A stretch of 64,000 bases of DNA from Apostichopus japonicus. Its lineage: Eukaryota; Echinodermata; Holothuroidea; Aspidochirotida; Stichopodidae. The stretch spans positions 22,151,499-22,215,498 of the forward strand of contig NC_092565.1 in NCBI RefSeq assembly GCF_037975245.1, given 5' to 3'. Within the stretch, counting starts at the first letter, position 1. The number at the start of each line of letters is the position of its first letter. Below the pieces are notes generated by a model. It had not been told where the DNA came from and did no database searches. It saw only the letters and a program-made list of their open reading frames with translations. Below are positions 13,273 through 24,925 of this stretch, one piece after another. The position numbers were made by a program, and so were the translations under genes.

Positions 13273-13870
13273 TTTGTTTATGAACGTGATATTTGGCGGT
13301 TCGCGGGGTTGACCTTGCTATTGTTCATTCATGTAGCATTGTTTCATGCGAAGACACATGCCAAGGATAATGTAAAATTCCAGTCTAACCTTTACTAATC
13401 CGTACCGTTATACCACAGTTAATAACTGTGGTTATACGAAGGGATAGAACCTATGGTTGGTCACCTATATCATATACCTATTTGAAGGGTGTGAAGACTC
13501 GCGCAAAAAGAACCGTCTACTGCCGGTAATCTGACCTAGTTTCGAATGAGGTGTAACAGAAGTGTTAAACACCACCATCGATCGCGAAAATACACACACA
13601 CAGCTTGCTACCATCGGTAATGGGACACAATGTATAGTCAGTACATACAGCTGCGGTCAATACACACAGCACAGTGTACAAACGTACAGTGATGGATATC
13701 TCAGGTCCAGCTAAAGATAACAAGGTATCACGTTTCATTGCTGTATTGTCGGCATTTTGTAGCGACACGAACAAAACGTCACTTGAAGCAACGGAAAGTT
13801 AGCTTTTCCAGAAGACCGCACACGGTTTGGGAGAGTCTTCAATGCCTTTAAGTTGGTATATATGAATTAT
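13273..13870. promoter_or_regulatory. FNTA upstream region
   Basis: Lies directly 5' of the FNTA start. It contains a GC-richer patch with TTTGGCGG (near 13292), which resembles an E2F-type site. No TATA box was seen close to the ATG and no gene was recognised on the other strand. The promoter role is inferred from position only. Confidence 0.35.
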
Positions 13871-14704
13871 TAGTCAGGTGGCTTAGCAACAATTTTCAGG
13901 ATTAACGTTACCGGCCGGACAAAAGTACCAAATTTGGCATGGAGTTTCTTTTCGACCTATCTATTGATTTTATCCGTGGAACCCACTTGATCGGCTCCGA
14001 TTTTCCAAGATGACGGCCAAAATCTAAGATGGCCGCCAGAAAAAAAGGAAATGTCATATATCTGGCTGTAAAAATCGGAGATGAACAAATGAGGGGTCAA
14101 TTAAGGTGTTTCCGGGCTCACTGAAACAGATGATGGTCATGGCATGTTGCTTGAGTAACCCACTTCCAAGATGGCGGCCAGAATCCAAGATGGCCGCCTG
14201 GAAAAAAAGGAAATTCATATATATTCATTCCCCAGACCCCCTGTGCCCTTTACTGATCGGGACCATCAATCCTTCAGTCCTCAAACGTGTAAATGAAACC
14301 GGGCTGCCGCTTGCACCCTGACTATATGTTATGGCTGGTATTCTAATTGTGTCACTATGGCTCGAGGAAGCCACTTAGGACTTATTGGGGAACTTTGAGG
14401 TGTGATCGACCGTGGATAGACACTGTCGCAAAGCCCGTTATTATATGGGAGTTACGAGTGTCATGTAAGACTGATTATATTGAGTCAACTATATAATAGG
14501 GTAACTTGAGGGAAAACCGACCAGATGTGAATACCGACTCATTGGGAGATTTTGTACGATTGTGCACCATTTATAAACACAACATCAATTCTGCGAACAA
14601 CACACGTGTACGTTAAGTCAGGTCACTAGTCATCTGAGGTATTTAGGTCGTTCTTTTCGAACCTGTACTCCAGGGCTGCTGTAAGCGAGGATCTCCAGGA
14701 AGAC

Positions 14705-16516
14705 TTGTTGTCTGGTATAGACAAGGCCCCCCCCCCCCCGAGTAAAAACGATAGCTTGGGTTCGAATCTCTCCGTTGGTGAGCTCTGGACAGCAGTTGCA
14801 GCGATGAAGAAGGGAAAGTCCCCCGGTCCCGATGGCCTCTCTGCTGAGTTCTATAGGACCTTCTGGGAGGTTCTCGGTGGGTTCTCGGAGAGACGTGTTC
14901 GCTACCGCTTTCCAGTTGAATTACATGAGCCAAATACAGCGGGCTGGAAATATTGTTCTCCTCTCAAAGTCGGGAGACCCTTTGGACCCTTATATAGGCG
15001 TCCAATATCGCTGTTAAATGTGGACTTCAAAATCCTGGCCAAAGCATTAGGAAATCTCTTAAAGGATGTGATGCCAGATATTGTAGGTCCTCTCCAGACT
15101 TGTGCTGTGCGAGGCAAGTGTATTCAACATAACCTCTGGTTGATGAGAGACTGGATCGAGTTTGTTAAAGTTCGTGATTTGCCATGTGCACTGGTCTCCT
15201 TGGACCAGGAGAAGGCCCTTGACATGGTAGATCACGACTTTCTGTTCAGATCCTTAGAGTCCTTCGGATTGAACTCAGTGTTTATTCGTTGGGTCTCGTT
15301 ACTATATAAGGACGTCACGAGCATGGTCACTGTAAACGGATTTACTTCTGGTCCCTTTCCGGTTCGAAGGAGAGTCCGTCAGGGTTGTCCCCTCTCCCCG
15401 TTGTTGTATGTTCTCTTCAGCGAAACGCTCAGTACCTCGCTGGACAGATGCTTGGATTTTCGACCCTTCAATGTACCGGGTGGGGCTAGAGTTGAATGCG
15501 TGCAATATACCGATGACGTCACTTGTATTGTGTCGGACCTCGCCTCCTTCAAGCCTTTATCGAATGTTTTGGCCACCTTCCAAGAGGCTACAGACTTAAC
15601 AAGTCCAAGACCAAAGTGCTGCGTTTAGGAGATTGGCGCGGCCAATCCCTCCCGTTCGATGCTACTTGGTCAGATGTCATGATCAGGGTAAATGGCATCT
15701 GGCTATGGTGCCCCGGAGGCCACCACTTGGTCCGAGAAGGCTGATCAGGTGGAGGCAAGGCTCGACACATTCAGTCGGAGGTGGCTCTCCCTCCCTGGGA
15801 AGGTTACAGTTCTTATTCGTTTTATTGTTCCTCTCCTTTGGTATCCTGGCACGGTGATCGCTGCACCGGATCATGCCTTGGTGCGATTGGAGCAGATCAT
15901 ATTTGATTTCATTTGGGGAAAGCACAAACCAAACCTTGTCAAAAGGACCGTTCTGTAAAAGACCCTCTTGAGCGGTGGGCATTGTTTGGTCCACCTACCA
16001 TCTAAACTGCGCTTTCTCCTTTTGAAAGGTTTTTTCGTTGCGTTTGAGAATCCCTCGTTTCCCTTTGCCTTTTTTGCTAGGTTCTGGGGTGGGTTTCTTT
16101 TTCGCCACCACTGGCCCGGATCCTTTTCCAATAACCAGCCAAAGGCGACACGCCCTTCGAGGGTGTATACTCAGATTGGTGACTCACTTCGTAGAATCAA
16201 AGAGGAGGGTGGGCCAGATGTTCTGCTGAACGTGGCCCCCTCTGTGTTATGTTCAATGCTCGCGCCTGTGTGCCCGTCGGCTTGCCAAACCGCCATCTCT
16301 CCAGATGTGTGGCGGTCTGTGTGTTGTAAGTCACTAGATAGCCGTCTCCGGGACTTGGCGAGGAGGATTGCACATGGGGTCCTCATCACTAACCATTTTC
16401 GCCTAGTCAAGTGGCGATTAGGTGATGGGATTTGTCCCCGTGTGGGCTGTAAAGCCATTGAGACTATGCAACACCTTTTGCTAGAATGTCCCTTTGTCCG
16501 GTTGGTGTGGGAATGA
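14705..16516 (+). pseudogene. L1/Tx1-type LINE reverse transcriptase, 5'-truncated and frameshifted
   Basis: The longest frame (14705-15628) shows the reverse-transcriptase blocks KKGKSPGPDGLSAEFY, RPISLLNVDFKILAKAL, LDQEKALDMVDHDFL, RQGCPLSPLLYVLFSE and the active-site block YTDDVT (normally YADD). Between the first two blocks the family-like segment RAGNIVLLSKSGDPLDP is in another frame, so at least two frameshifts occur near 14890-14990. The thumb region continues in other frames (15692-15958), and a C-terminal cysteine-rich block CPRVGCKAIETMQHLLLECP ends near 16516. There is no endonuclease domain or ORF1. The element would copy RNA into DNA at a nicked target, but this copy is dead. Confidence 0.85.
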
Positions 16517-16879
16517 TGGTTTCACGCATTCATTATTGGTGTTATTGGTTGCACACAGTGGGCCATTAGTAGTGATTTTGTTTTGCATAGTTTGTTGCCC
16601 CCTGTGTGCCCAACCTGGGTTAGGGATCTGCTGTTGTTGTTTGCCGCTATCATAGGAGACACATCTGGAACAGCAGATGCCGCCTAGTTTTCGATGGGGA
16701 CGTCTGGAGTGCCGAGGCTGTCGTCCCCCACGTGCAAAGTGACATTAGGTTGCGCATGGAGGCGGTCAGCTTCCCGACACCGCCTTTCGTAGACGCTAGC
16801 GCAAGCCTGTCGTCTACTATCGGGACGGCGTTCCCCGGATGAAATTTGGAGTGAGTTAGTTGTTAGGTGTGGGGGGTTT

Positions 16880-17165
16880 GTGTGGTTGTTACATAATATG
16901 GGTTGGTGGGGAGTTTTCTGTTTGTGGTTTGGAGTTGGCTTTTTGGGGCTGGTTTGTAGTGATTAATTGTTTGGTTCTGTTGGCCTTTGGGTTCGTGTCC
17001 TTTTCACGTCACGTTAAACGCTACGTTATATACATATGTGGGTTAGTGAGAGATTTCTGTTTGTGGGTTTCAGTTGGGTTTTTGGTGGTTGTTATACAGA
17101 CTGGGATTGTTTTTGGTTCTGTTGACCTTTGGTCCGTGTCCGTTTTCTTTTCACGTAAAAAGCAC
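16880..17165 (+). repeat. Imperfect duplication, about 130 bp, T/G-rich
   Basis: Two similar stretches (about 16900-17010 and 17040-17165) share GGTTCTGTTG, CCTTTGG and GTCC-TTTTCACGT blocks. They fill the space between the LINE and the next small transposon. The 129-codon ORF over this stretch is low complexity. Confidence 0.5.
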
Positions 17166-17321
17166 ACACGCAAATGCAGCAAGGCAAATCTGCCTTACAC
17201 ATCTCTTTGTCGATGCAATGTTCATCCAAATAGTGTACATCGACTGTGAACTCTCTGGTAAAGAAACATCGTATTGAAACATTGTAGACAGAATTCCCGA
17301 ATACTTCCAGTATGTACTTAA

Positions 17322-17865
17322 AGGTCAGTGGAAGTGTAAACTTACATTTTTGAAGGTCACTTTAAGAGCAGCGGATTGATTTGAAACTAACATAGATGAA
17401 AAGAGTGTATTTCATAACCCCAAACATCGAATTTTGAGTTTCAAACTCATTTCGTTTTTGTGTTACCTAAATTAAATATCCGGGTCCGTCGACGTTAAGA
17501 GGGAAACGAAATGAATGTCGCTATTGAGTTTACACAGTAATTGCTGATTTTTCGTTCCTCTATAGGTGAAAAGTTCAAGTTAATGTTTTCTTCAAAGTCA
17601 ATCAATGCTTGCATCTATATATTCTTCAAAATTCTGTAATTTTTTTATTCAAATCAGATTCGCCATTCTTAAGTGGCAGAGTTTTGAAAATGTAAATTTT
17701 GCATTATCCTTTGCTTCCCCCTCGACGTCACAAAAACATTACGTAATAGTAAATCTGTCTATTTTTCACACTGAATCGACTAAAAGTCAGTCTGGTGGTT
17801 GGATTTTCAATACTAATCAGAAGGAATCAGAATCTTCAAAGTCAAGTCTACACTTCCACTGACCT
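17322..17865. mobile_element. TTAA-flanked non-autonomous DNA transposon
   Basis: The termini AGGTCAGTGGAAGTGTAAAC and its inverted partner (AGGTCAGTGGAAGTGTAGAC on the other strand) form about 24-bp inverted repeats with two mismatches. Each side is bordered by TTAA (17318-17321 and 17866-17869), the target duplication typical of piggyBac-type elements. It is 544 bp and has no transposase ORF. Confidence 0.8.
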
Positions 17866-18193
17866 TTAACAGTGACAACAAGTGTATTTTCTGTTATATT
17901 GGCCGCCATCTTGGAAATGGGTGACCCAAGCAACGTGTCATGACCATCATCTGTTTCAGTGACCAAGGAAACACCTGAATTGACCCCTCATTTGTTCATT
18001 TCTGATTTTTACAGCCAGATATATGACATTTTCTTTTTTTTCTGGCGGCCATCTTGGATTTTGGCCGCCATCTTGGAAATGGGTGGCCCAAGCAACATGC
18101 CATAACCATCATCTGTTTCAGTGAACCCCGGAAACACCTGAATTGACCCCCCCCCCATTTGTTCATTTCTAATTTTTACAGCCAGATATATGA

Positions 18194-18656
18194 GGTGGCA
18201 TACTCCTATTAGAGTCTATACTCCGCTCGATTGTTCTCCTTCAGGAAAAGTGCCAAAAAGCAGCGGGAGAACATCTTTTGTGACCTGTTATCAATCATAA
18301 TCTAGTTTTTGTGGCTTGCATGTTGAAGAGCATGAATAGAAGTACATGTGGTGAAAAAATTGGGTCAATTGAGGCAATTTTAGACCCCTTTAGGCCTCCC
18401 AGGAGCAGCGAAGGAAATTTGTTTACCACTGAGTGAAGAGGTTTGTTTACAAGTGACGAAAACTTCCGGCTCGGATAGCAAAATATCTTCACGGTCGTGG
18501 TACGGAAAATTGATGGTGCCATGAAAGGCCAACTTGTCAGCTATCCGGTGATGGGTAGCGTTTAGCTAGTGAAAACTTCTATTTAGACTTAGAGACCACA
18601 TTTCTTTTGTGATTTAGTGTGTAAGTCAATGGGGCTTTTAATGGGCGTATGCTACC
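18194..18656. mobile_element. MITE-like insertion with ATGA target duplication
   Basis: The left end GGTGGCATACTCCTATTA and the right end, read inverted as GGTAGCATACGCCCATTA, are terminal inverted repeats. ATGA is duplicated on both sides (18190-18193, 18657-18660). The uninterrupted target is visible in the homologous unit near 47710-47725. It is 463 bp and non-coding. Confidence 0.75.
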
Positions 18657-18833
18657 ATGACATTTCCTTTTTCTGGCGGCCATCTTGGATTTTGGCCGCC
18701 ATCTTGAAAAATCGGAACCGATAAATTAAGTGGGTTCCATGGATAAAATCGATAGATACGTCGAAAAGAAACTCCATGCCAAATTTGGTACTTTTGTCCG
18801 GCCGGTAACGTTAAATTTGCTAATCCACCTAAT

Positions 18834-19910
18834 TATATGTCACTTCATTATGGGTAATTTAAAATCGATATTTACTACTTTCTACTGAGTTGCTTATAGG
18901 CTGCCGATTTATATAAACATCGGTACGGTCGACGGAGAAGTGAGACAGTGAACGAAATAAGATACAAGCAGGAACATCGTGGTTACTTTTCCGTAAATCA
19001 GTTTTATTTACATATATGTACAAGTGTCAACAGGATATCATACCATTTCTTGGTACAGGCATGAAATCACCCTTATAATTGGTTAAATATGGCCATGTGT
19101 TTCTTGTGTGACGCACCATGCAGGATCGAGAGTGGCAGTCTAGATGAGTATAGCCTAGTTGTTGGGCTACGAGCAGAATCTTACTCATCAAGTTGCTCTT
19201 CGACTCGATTACTCAAGTACTCTTCATGCCGTAGCGGTAAATAAAATATTTTCTTCTCTGCATGCATGTGTTAACGTGCAATTCCGAAACGGAAATTACG
19301 ATAAGAATTCGATGAATTTCTTTACAATACTAAGACTCAAGTTCAGATATAAAAATTCTTCCGTAAGATGGCAACTTTACCAGTTTATGCTACTTTCTTA
19401 TAATTAAGCAGATGCTGATTGACCAATCCCCATAGGCGTACGAGGCGGGGGGGGGGCAAGAAATTCGGGCAAAAGTCCTGAAAAATTAGGGCAGCCTAAG
19501 AGGAGAAAAAAATATATAAATATGCAGTAGCTTGCCCGAAACTTTTTCAAATTTTTACCCGACAATTCCGTGGAGAGTGTTTTGTGTTATTTGTTTTGTG
19601 ACATTAATATTAATATGGGCCTAATGATTTTCTTTATTTAGCAACATGATGCCCGAATATTTCCGTGTAACTGTAACACCACCGTAAGCGCAGCTCATCT
19701 GGGCTATGTACCACGCAGTTTTGCACTTTCGCCCAAAATTATTAACAGAGAATGCCGCTCACTGACAATCGTGGTGACATGCATGCATGGAGATTAGCAG
19801 TCTCTGGAGTGAATGACTACAAGTTTAAAACGATCTCAGTATGCTACTACTCGGAGAGTAGTTATTGAGTGAATTGAAATATACAACATTGATTTGAAGC
19901 TGAAATTACG
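18834..19910. other. Non-coding spacer
   Basis: No gene or recognised element. Short ORFs only. A G-run (19446-19457) followed by CAAGAAATTCGGGCAAAAG resembles the GC-tract termini of hAT-like debris seen elsewhere in the window. Confidence 0.5.
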
Positions 19911-19959
19911 GAAGCCCATTAGTACGGAAGCCCATTAGGGCCAAGGTCGTTTTTTTCTT

Positions 19960-20508
19960 GAAATCCGAAATCCTTATTTTAAAATCCGAAATCTATTTTT
20001 TGAAATCCGAAATCCTTATTTCAAAATCCGAAATCTATTTTATGAAATTCGAAATCCTTATTTTAAAATCCGAAATCTGTTTTATAAAATCCGAAATCCT
20101 TATTTTAAAATCCGAAATCCTTTTTTGAAATCCGAAATCTATTTTTTGAAATCCGAAATCTATTTTTCAAAATCCGAAATCCTTATTTTAAAATCCGAAA
20201 TCTGTTTTTTAAAATCCGAAATCTGTTTTTTAAAATCCGAAATCCTTATTTTAAAATCCGAAATCTATTTATTTTAAAATCCGAATTCTGTTCTTTTAAA
20301 ATCCGAAATCCTTATTTTAAAATCCGAAATCTATTTTTCGAAATCCGAAATCTGTTTTTCAAAATCCGAAATCCTTATTTTGAAATCCGAAATCTGTTTT
20401 TTAAATCCGAAATTTGTTTTTCGAAATTCGAAATCTATTTTTCGAAATCCGAAATCTATTTTTTGAAATCCGAAATCTGTTTTTTGAAATCCGAAATCTC
20501 TTTTTTTG
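19960..20508. repeat. Satellite with a 19-22-bp monomer AAATCCGAAATC
   Basis: About 28-30 monomers of the form AAATCCGAAATCTATTTTTTG, alternating with AAATCCGAAATCCTTATTTT. It is preceded at 19912-19940 by a doubled GAAGCCCATTAG. It is purely tandem with no ORF. Confidence 0.93.
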
Positions 20509-21280
20509 AATGTACGGCAGTACGGGCTACTTTTGCAGCCGTTGCTAGTGTTTTCAAAATGTTAGCTATTGACAACACGTAGTATGAAATAGTTTGCCTA
20601 TCTTATTTATTAATGGAGAACAACAATTTTTTCCGCTGTTATGTAGCGATATACTATATTATTTTTTTTTCTGAACTTACATGTACGATAGCAACACATG
20701 CGTACGCAGAATTGCTTTGCAGTATAGTAACAGTACACATAGCTCTGGAAGTGCTATACATCGCTAACTAGTCATTCTAACTAGTCAACTGTATACCTGG
20801 ACATCCCCGACATGAGTGTATATTAGAAACATTTTCTTTTTCATGGATGGTGAGGGGGGAGTGCCTACAAGCCTAGAAGTACAGGTTTATCATATTCTTT
20901 GTTATTTTCTTATACTTTTTTATGAGAAAAATTGCAGTTTCACCCGACACAGCGACATTATCCCGCCTACGTTTCGTTGAACAATGTATGTTTTTCTGGA
21001 GGTAGCTGAGTACTGTTTTAAAATAATAAATACGGTAACTAAATAAGATATTTTCCCTTCAAAGTGATGTTACCATTTTTGCTTCTTCTTTTTTACCGTT
21101 TTTGGGGAAGTGTAAATTTCTAAAACGTGAGATTATATAAAATAAAATTGTTTAGATGCAACTTGCAAGGCCTCAGAAGTGCCATTTCCGGCAATCTGCA
21201 TGAGAGGCATTTTTTGCCCCCCCCCCCAAAAAAATTGTGGACGCTACGCGCCAACAGATATCTGAAAAGCATATGCAGAA
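20509..21280. other. Non-coding spacer
   Basis: No coding or repeat signal beyond short T, G and C tracts. Confidence 0.5.
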
Positions 21281-22521
21281 ATTCCCGATTAAATGTTAAA
21301 ATGGCGTACGTATGGAAAGCCATTTTAACATTTAATCGGGAATTTTCAGATATCTGAAATTGAATTCGAGATATCTGTAATTAAATTTGAGATATCTGAA
21401 ATTCTATTTATTATTATTATACAAAAATTTCTATAGCGCCTTATCCAATCAGAAATTGCTCTAATGCGCTTTACAGTAAAATACATACAAACATGATATA
21501 CAATATATAAATCGATAATGCAAGGTATAAAAAGGGTAGAAAATTTGATATAATCTGACAATAAATTGTATAAAAACTGCAAATGGAAAAACGAAAATGA
21601 TACAAACAAAACAAATTCTTAAAATTTTAAATATATATAAAATGTGAAAAATTTTAAATTTCAAAAGCACTATACACGCAAAATGGAAAATGCGTTGTAA
21701 TAATGTGACAATATATAGTATAGAAAGCACAGTTAATGGAATGCAGATCTAAATAGAAAGGTTTTGACTAGTTTTTTAAATTCATCTATATTTTTGGCAC
21801 GCTTAGCTTCCTCCGATAAATTGTTCCATAATGTCGCAGACGAGTAATCGAAACGCCTGTTTCCGTATGTAGAAGTTTTAATGACAGGTTTGGTAAGTAA
21901 GGACTTGGATTCTGAGCGTAGAGATCGAGTAGGCTTGTATTTATGTATTAATTCAGAGAGGTAGATAGGGGATAAACCATTAAGTGACTTATATGTATAT
22001 AACGGAATCATATGATTGAACCTGCAATGAATCGGCAACCAATGTAAGTCACGTAATACAGGTGTAATATGCTCATGTCTACTTCAGATATCTATCTGCT
22101 TCATGTCTATTTCAGATATCTAAAATTGAATGCGAGATATCTGCAATGAATTCGAGATATCTGCAATTCTATTTCAGATATCTGAAATTGAATTCGAGAT
22201 ATCTGAAATTCTACTTCAGATATCTGAAATAGAATTGCAGATATCTTGAATTCTATTTCAGATATCTTGAATTCAATTTCAGATATCTCGAATTCAATTT
22301 CAGATATCTCGAATTCAATTTCAGATATCTCGAATTCAATTTCAGATATCTAAAATTCTCTGGTATTTCGAGATATCTGAAATTGATTTTAAGATATCTG
22401 CAATTATTTGTAGATATCTTAAATAAATTGGAGATATCTGTGATTTAATTTGAGATATATGAAGTTATTTCGAGATATCTGAAATTCCCGATTAAATGTT
22501 AAAATGGCTTTCCATACGTAC
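21281..22521. repeat. Palindromic AGATATCT satellite within an inverted repeat
   Basis: About 20 copies of AGATATCT spaced roughly 20 bp apart in alternating contexts (GAATTCAATTTC and its complement). The array is bounded on the left by an inverted pair GATTAAATGTTAAAATGGC / GCCATTTTAACATTTAATC (21281-21345) and on the right by the same block (22484-22510). A LINE fragment (21405-22084) splits the array, and an LTR element is inserted in the right boundary at 22522. Confidence 0.85.
21405..22084 (-). pseudogene. CR1/L2-like LINE 3' end
   Basis: On the minus strand, 22038-21733 reads as the C-terminal domain of CR1/L2-type LINE ORF2, with YKSLNGLSPIYLSELIH, YKPTRSLRSES, YGNRRFDYSSATLWNNL and FKKLVKTFLF. 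Downstream comes a 3' tail with TGTAAAGCGCATTAGAGC and GGCGCTATAG blocks, ending in an ATT microsatellite at 21405-21420, as such LINEs do. It is 5'-truncated at about 22084 and inserted in the AGATATCT satellite. Confidence 0.82.
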
Positions 22522-22644
22522 TGTAATGTAGTATGTAGTTATATCTCCATGATATTACTTTAAACATGTGATACCATGCCTCTTTGTGTTAAGAGTAACT
22601 GCTTACTTCCTGTTCATGACTTATGCACCCCTACACCCACATCA
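22522..22644 (+). repeat. 5' LTR remnant (first 123 bp)
   Basis: Matches the first part of the 3' LTR at 26113 with a few substitutions and one indel (TTATGCACCCCTACACC against TTATTCACCCTACACC). Similarity stops abruptly after CACATCA. Confidence 0.88.
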
Positions 22645-22679
22645 AAAAGGTACTCCCCGAAGCGTGTAAAAGATACTGT

Positions 22680-24925
22680 GTAACAGAGTAAGAGATGTTC
22701 GGTCTTCTCATCAATATCACCGCCTTCAAACATTTATTAGGACATTGTGAGTTTGATGCTGTTGTAGATCATTCTCCTTAGTTCAACTAATGAGATCAAA
22801 ACATGCACCACCCTCAGCCCGTTTACGTAAAGTACTTTTTCGTTTATCGGATTATGCTGTTATTGTTCGATACGAGGAAGGATCTGATATCCCACTTGCT
22901 GATTTTCTCTCCCGTGCCCCGCAGAACGACGATTCTGAAATTGATCAAGTTGTTCCATTAGCATTCAGTTCAATGTCTGGGATCGAATTACCCCCTGAAC
23001 AATCAGGACTTATCCTTAACAGTGATATGATGAAGATAATCTTCATCCAATTATGACCAGATCTAAAGCCAGATCAATGGGTATCACTGTTCCCGAATTA
23101 TTTGCACCAGAAAATAACCGTAAAACACGTGCAACTACTTCCGCTTATTCTGCCCCTAGACCTGCTATCACCGACCCAGTTAACACATCTTACCGAGGTT
23201 CACGAAAATCGTCACCTCATCTCCCCACACAAAGTCAAGCAAGGCAATCATCAGCCTCGTCTTCTGATCCTTTTCAGTCCTTAACGACACCTGTAATCTT
23301 TCCCCCACGTCCCATTGTCTGCCCCATCCCCACTCCTTCGAAATAGACACTACTTGTGATCCTCCCCCAGACTTGTATGTTTCACCGAAACCAATCATTA
23401 CGAAAATATACAATCTTGTAACTAAACATATTCCTAAGCAACAGGAATTGGACAAGATTATGAAGAAAATACAAAAGAAAATCATCCATGACTATAATTT
23501 ACCATTGGACGTGAATAAACTACGACTACTACAAGAGACTGACAGTCACTATAAACCAATTTACGACTTTCTTGCTCATGACATATTGCCTTCTCGCTGC
23601 ACGCTCTGTTCGCCTGCAATCAGAACAATATATCCTTTGCAATGGTCTTTTATTTCGTTTATGTATTAATGAGAATACGAATAAGTTAGAGCGATCTACC
23701 CTCCAACTTGTCATTCCTGAAACGATAGTATTATAATATTATCTCTACAAATCATGATAATCTTTTGAGCAATCACCAAGGAGTGATGCGTACATATTTA
23801 ACAATTTGTAGAACATTCGATTCCGTAATATGTTTCAAAGGATATCAAATTACGTTCAAGCTTGCTTACGATGTCAACAATTTCGTACTAAGAAAGATAA
23901 ACTAAGACAATATTTTCCCCGTATCCCAGAATCATATCGACCATTTGATAGATTGAGTATGAATTTTAAGACAATGCCCACCTCAGTATCAGGATTCAAG
24001 CACCTCATGGTACTTTGTGATGAGATCACACGTTTCGTTATTTGTGTTCCATAACGATTAAAAAATCGTTTCTCTGTCAAACGCAACATTAGCGTTCTCA
24101 TACTTTGACATCATGTTTGGAAAATTCTTTGCTATTTTTTAAGGTAACTTCTTTGGGCCACCAGACAATCCTTTTAAAACAATAGACGCACAAACAGCTT
24201 GTGAAGCATTCATTCAGAAAGTTGTATCCATATTTGGTCCCCCATCATTACTTGTAACCGATGCTGCAACTTCTCTTATTGGTAAATTACTTACCCTTCT
24301 TTGTAAGACATTAGGAATAGAACAGAAAACAGTTAGTCTTTGTAATCATGGTAGTCTTCAAGTAGAACGACATATTCAGACACTCTCAAATTTTCTAAAG
24401 GTAAATTTAAATCAGTTCGGCAATGATTGGGTTCGATATATTTCAACAATCTGTTATGCTTACAACTCATTCAGTTCACAACATTTAGGTAACTATAGCC
24501 CGTATGAATTAGTTTTCGGACGAAAGCCAGCTGACCTTACCAAAGTCAACTTTGTTCCCATTACAGGTTTAGCTCACTCTTATCAAGAGTATGTATCTTG
24601 AAGAAACGTTTTGACCACCTTTCTCGCACAATGTTAGAATTGCAGAGAAGCAAGCAAAAATGTCAAAGTAACCAACGAGCTTACTAAAAGCCCTATGTAC
24701 ACCTTAGGACAATTAGTTTATTTATATAAGCCCTCCTTTTCTGCTGTACATTCCAATTCCAGGAAAATAACTGCAGAATGGTGCGGTCCTTTGGTATTAT
24801 ATCAGGTATTAGATCGTGCTCACTACCAATTGTCGACCCTCAATGGAGAAGTATTACATGATGTATTTCATATTAATAGATTAAAACCATGTTATTTACA
24901 AGCGTCGAATGAGAACAAAATATAA
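22680..24925 (+). pseudogene. gypsy pol remnant (RNase H end and integrase)
   Basis: Several frames are needed. RNase H end at 22790-23056 with RLRKVLFRLSDYAVIVRYEE and ADFLSRAPQND. Integrase zinc-binding region and core start at 23830-24054, with YVQACLRCQQFRTKKDKLRQ and LMVLCDEITRFVICVP. Second core half at 24170-24600, with FGPPSLLVTDAATSLIG and the catalytic Glu in LQVERHIQTL. C-terminal domain at 24695-24925, with HSNSRKITAEWCGPLVLYQV and VFHINRLKPCYL. Stops and frameshifts separate these blocks, so no functional integrase is encoded. Confidence 0.85.

Larger units (their letters stand above)
13871..18833. mobile_element. Composite element: LINE fragment between long inverted arms
   Basis: The left arm (13871 to about 14740) and right arm (about 17880-18833) are inverted copies. 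13905-14060 matches 18655-18815 on the opposite strand, and the ends read GTCAGGTGGCTTAGCAA and, on the right, TTGCTAATCCACCT, flanked by TA. Both arms contain tandem units of about 160 bp built around paired GGCGGCCATCTTGG and GGCCGCCATCTTGG motifs. A second partial copy of the arrangement lies at 45595-47889. The outer boundaries are approximate and the superfamily is not recognised. Confidence 0.65.

Noticed and set aside
16860-17249. 129-codon hydrophobic ORF
   Set aside because: Lies in a T/G-rich imperfect tandem duplication. The hydrophobicity comes from the base composition.
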